This document shows positions 4,394-6,169 of a DNA stretch of 6,169 bases, piece after piece. The notes under the pieces were generated by a model. The model was not told where the DNA came from. It did not search any database and was given only the letters and a program-made list of their open reading frames with translations. This DNA is from Deltaproteobacteria bacterium. Its GTDB lineage: Bacteria; Desulfobacterota_B; Binatia; UBA9968. The translations under genes were made by a program, and so were the position numbers. The stretch spans positions 1-6,169 of the forward strand of contig JAPUHZ010000312.1 in the NCBI GenBank assembly GCA_027297485.1, in the 5' to 3' direction. Numbering within the stretch: position 1 is the stretch's first letter; every line of letters starts with the position of its first letter.

Positions 4394-5410
4394 ATGGTCT
4401 CAATTAGAAAGTCGGTTGTAGTAACCATTGCCGTTGTTGCATGTGCGTTCTTGCTTTGTGCACCCTCTGTGGTTGCCGCGAAAAGCCTAAAAAAACTGAG
4501 ACTAACCTATGCCGACTGGGGGGTGGGGAGCGCTGTTGCCTATGTGGGCATAGACGCCGGCCTCTTTAAAAAATACGACATCGAAATAGAAGAGGTCTTT
4601 ATCCAGGATGCCCTCACTGGCGGGACTCAGGCCCTCCTTGGGGTCGATTTTGTTATAGGCTTTGGCAACCCCCTGCCTATTCTCCAGCCGATACTGGAAG
4701 GAGCGGATATCGTCTTTCTCGGCTCTCATGTGAGGATGGAACAGTACGACCTTGGGGTATCATCCGATATCACTGCGGTTAAAGATCTCAAAGGGAAAAA
4801 AATTGGGGTATCCGGGCTGGGCAGAAGATCAGATCTCATTGTTCGCGTAGTCTTGCGGCGGGCTGGCCTCGATCCGCTAAAGGACGTTCAGATAGTGGCG
4901 GCCGGATTTTCACCTGAAAGGGTGGTAGCTCTTTCCAAGAATCTGGTCCAGGGCGCGCCTTTAAATCCCGAAATTGCTGCCCAGGCCAAGAAACTTGGGC
5001 TCAAAGTTATCGACCTCAAAGAGGTTCCTGTGGTTTCATCACTATTAATGACAACCCGAACGATAATCAGAAAGGATGAGGAAGCGATGAGGCGCTTCAT
5101 TAAAGGCTACTTGACGGCGATCCACTACTTTCTAAGCCATCGGACAGAGAGCGTTGCCATCATGAAAAAATATTTGACCAACGCTGATCCAGGGGCTCTT
5201 GAAACGATGTACGACTCGTTTGCCGCTCAATTGAAACCGCTTCCTGTTCCCAATGGAGAGTCAGTGCGAGCTCTCATTGATGCCGTTTCCGTGTCCGATG
5301 AGCGGGCAAAGAGTCTTAAACCTTTAGACCTGTTTGACCTGCGCTTTTTAGAGCAACTTAAGGCAAGTGGCTTCATTGATGATCTCTACAGTGAGAAGGT
5401 GAGTTTATGA
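4394..5410 (+). CDS. ABC transporter substrate-binding protein (SsuA/TauA/NMT1-like), exported
   Basis: This 338-residue protein starts with a Sec signal peptide: charged MVSIRK, a hydrophobic core at 7-23 and a probable cleavage after VVAA (residue 29). The mature part has the NMT1/THI5-like fold pattern: LRLTYADWG near the N-terminus, AYVGIDAGLFKKYDIEIE (49-66, the 'A..GLFKK.GL' motif), DITAVKDLKGKKIGV (125-139), ALSKNLVQGAPLNPEIAAQAKKLG (around 185-208) and a C-terminal TTRTIIRKDEEAMRRFIKGYLTA stretch. Such proteins capture small organic ligands (sulfonates, nitrate/nitrite analogues, pyrimidines, aromatic acids) in the periplasm for an ABC importer. The ligand cannot be deduced. No permease or ATPase gene is in the window, so it is an orphan here. 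GGAGG sits 9 bp before the ATG. A VVAC triplet before Cys17 resembles a lipobox, but the hydrophobic sequence after it makes lipidation there unlikely. Confidence 0.85.
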   Translation: MVSIRKSVVVTIAVVACAFLLCAPSVVAAKSLKKLRLTYADWGVGSAVAYVGIDAGLFKKYDIEIEEVFIQDALTGGTQALLGVDFVIGFGNPLPILQPILEGADIVFLGSHVRMEQYDLGVSSDITAVKDLKGKKIGVSGLGRRSDLIVRVVLRRAGLDPLKDVQIVAAGFSPERVVALSKNLVQGAPLNPEIAAQAKKLGLKVIDLKEVPVVSSLLMTTRTIIRKDEEAMRRFIKGYLTAIHYFLSHRTESVAIMKKYLTNADPGALETMYDSFAAQLKPLPVPNGESVRALIDAVSVSDERAKSLKPLDLFDLRFLEQLKASGFIDDLYSEKVSL

Positions 5411-5455
5411 AACCCAGGCGGAGAGTGCCGGAGCGGGAAGAGGGGGGTTGCCACA

Positions 5456-5923
5456 GTGGCGGCCCTAATCAAGGTTAAAGGGGTTATCTCCGATAAAGAG
5501 TTAAAAAAAGCCTTTTCAATCCGTTTGCGTGTCTTTGTGCGGGAGCAAGGTGTGCCGAGGGAAGTTGAGTTGGACGCGGATGACAAAAGAGCGATCCATT
5601 TTCTGGCTCGTATCCGCGGGAGAGTGGTGGGCACTGCTAGGCTCGTAATCAAGCGGAGGCAAGCAAAGATTGGGCGGATGGCGGTGTTGAAGAGATATCG
5701 GGGGAGAGGGGTTGGAAAAGAACTATTAGAACGGACCATAGGCTTGGCTAGAAAGAAAAGGGCTAAGGTGATTTTCCTCCATGCCCAGGCGCCGGTCATT
5801 GGATTCTATGAAAAGAGAGGCTTTTCCTGTGTGGGGCGAGTCTTTGCAGAGGCAGGGATTCCCCATCGCAAGATGGTCCTAATCCAAAAGGACCAGAGCC
5901 TTGGGCGCTCGCGTTATATGTAG
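5456..5923 (+). CDS. GNAT family N-acetyltransferase (ElaA/YjcF-like)
   Basis: The product has 155 residues. The N-terminal part has the ElaA/YjcF signature: IRLRVFVREQGVPREVELDADD (22-43), then AIHFLA (46-51) and VVGTARL (57-63). The acetyl-CoA pyrophosphate loop is RGRGVGKELL (82-91), following KIGRMAVLKRYRG (71-83). Tyr118 in IGFYEKRGF is the usual general-acid residue, and the protein ends with the AEAGIPHRKM motif (131-140). The GNAT fold transfers acetyl from acetyl-CoA to an amine; the acceptor for this subgroup is generally unknown. The GTG start has AGGGGGG 8 bp upstream. It begins 45 bp after the binding-protein stop codon on the same strand, so cotranscription is possible though a functional link is not evident. 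The very basic stretches (KRRQAK, RKKRAK) are notable but not diagnostic. Confidence 0.9.
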   Translation: MAALIKVKGVISDKELKKAFSIRLRVFVREQGVPREVELDADDKRAIHFLARIRGRVVGTARLVIKRRQAKIGRMAVLKRYRGRGVGKELLERTIGLARKKRAKVIFLHAQAPVIGFYEKRGFSCVGRVFAEAGIPHRKMVLIQKDQSLGRSRYM

Positions 5924-5930
5924 GAAGTAA

Positions 5931-6083
5931 GGAAATCTATGCCATGGGGTCTACACCCAGTACATTAACCGTCGCCATAGAAGGGTCGGGCATCTGTTCC
6001 AGGGCCGGTACAAGGCCATCCTGATCCAGAAAAAGAGCTTGGCGATTATCTTCGGATAAATTTCACCTCAATCAGCAGGACTG
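5931..6083 (+). pseudogene. RAYT (REP-associated tyrosine transposase, Y1/IS200-like) remnant
   Basis: Frame GTC 5949 onwards reads VYTQYINRRHRRVGHLFQG then RYKAILIQKKS, the most conserved block of RAYT transposases (YxxYxNRRHxRxGHLFQGRYKA). A stop codon follows at 6057-6059. A +1 frame then gives HLN (6064-6072) and the first frame gives AGL at 6075-6083, the relics of the family's YIHLNPVRAGL. The HUH metal-binding part that should lie about 60-80 residues upstream is absent because the GNAT gene occupies that DNA. The piece is therefore truncated at the 5' end and frameshifted near its 3' end. Intact RAYTs nick and move REP-type hairpins carrying GTAG/GGAG tetranucleotides; this one cannot be active. 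Its presence supports reading the hairpin repeats at 1768-1859 and 3095-3204 as REP-like. Confidence 0.8.
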
Positions 6084-6169
6084 TAAACGGGGTACGCTAA
6101 GAAAATAGACCCTACTAAGGTCTGGAACAATCCGAATACTGTCCTCACCACGGGTAGGGGTACCACCAA
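6084..6169. other. Unassigned sequence after the RAYT remnant
   Basis: No open frame or RAYT similarity is visible in this 86-bp tail. It contains GGGGTAC twice (6090-6096 and 6157-6163), which could belong to the end of an insertion sequence, but no terminal inverted repeat can be matched within the window. Confidence 0.3.

Overview
The window looks like bacterial chromosome with a GC content of a little over 50% by eye. It carries solitary enzymes separated by long intergenic stretches full of palindromes. The mix fits an uncultured soil or subsurface lineage (Desulfobacterota, Methylomirabilota and similar groups are candidates), but nothing here fixes the taxonomy. The gene set is: a Fic protein, nitrile hydratase/thiocyanate hydrolase-like subunits, a CitE-like CoA-ester lyase, a DUF72 protein, an orphan solute-binding protein, a GNAT enzyme and a REP-associated (RAYT) transposase remnant.

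Layout: (1) 1-173, minus strand: the N-terminal piece of a DUF4172/Fic protein. Its start codon touches a perfect 9-bp inverted repeat, and a 36-bp imperfect direct repeat lies further upstream. (2) 343-534: a non-coding, nested palindromic element. (3) 568-861 and 897-1748: a two-gene unit made of a short protein matching only the C-terminal SH3-like half of nitrile hydratase beta (thiocyanate hydrolase ScnA-like) and an alpha/ScnC-like metal-binding subunit. The latter has the Co-type CTLCSC claw, a duplicated N-terminal helical segment and a His/Asp-rich linker. (4) 1768-1876 and 3095-3204: two copies of a hairpin-rich repeat in the same orientation, flanking the lyase gene (1946-2833) and ending shortly upstream of the lyase and DUF72 (3242-4198) genes. 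(5) 2893-3059: another palindrome-dense spacer. (6) 4394-5410: an exported SsuA/NMT1-type binding protein with no transporter partners in view, followed closely by a GNAT acetyltransferase (5456-5923). (7) 5931-6083: a decayed RAYT transposase fragment, then unassigned sequence to the window end.

The most noteworthy item is the hydratase unit. Known enzymes need both halves of beta (fused in nitrile hydratase, split as ScnB+ScnA in thiocyanate hydrolase) plus alpha/ScnC. No gene for the N-terminal beta half is visible here. The alpha-like protein instead has an extra N-terminal segment that resembles the end of the N-terminal beta domain as well as alpha's own N-terminal segment. This could be a reduced two-gene architecture, or the missing partner and the metallochaperone may lie elsewhere. 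The RAYT remnant and the hairpin repeats also suggest past activity of a REP/RAYT-like system. No evidence in the window links the lyase, DUF72, binding protein and GNAT genes into one pathway.
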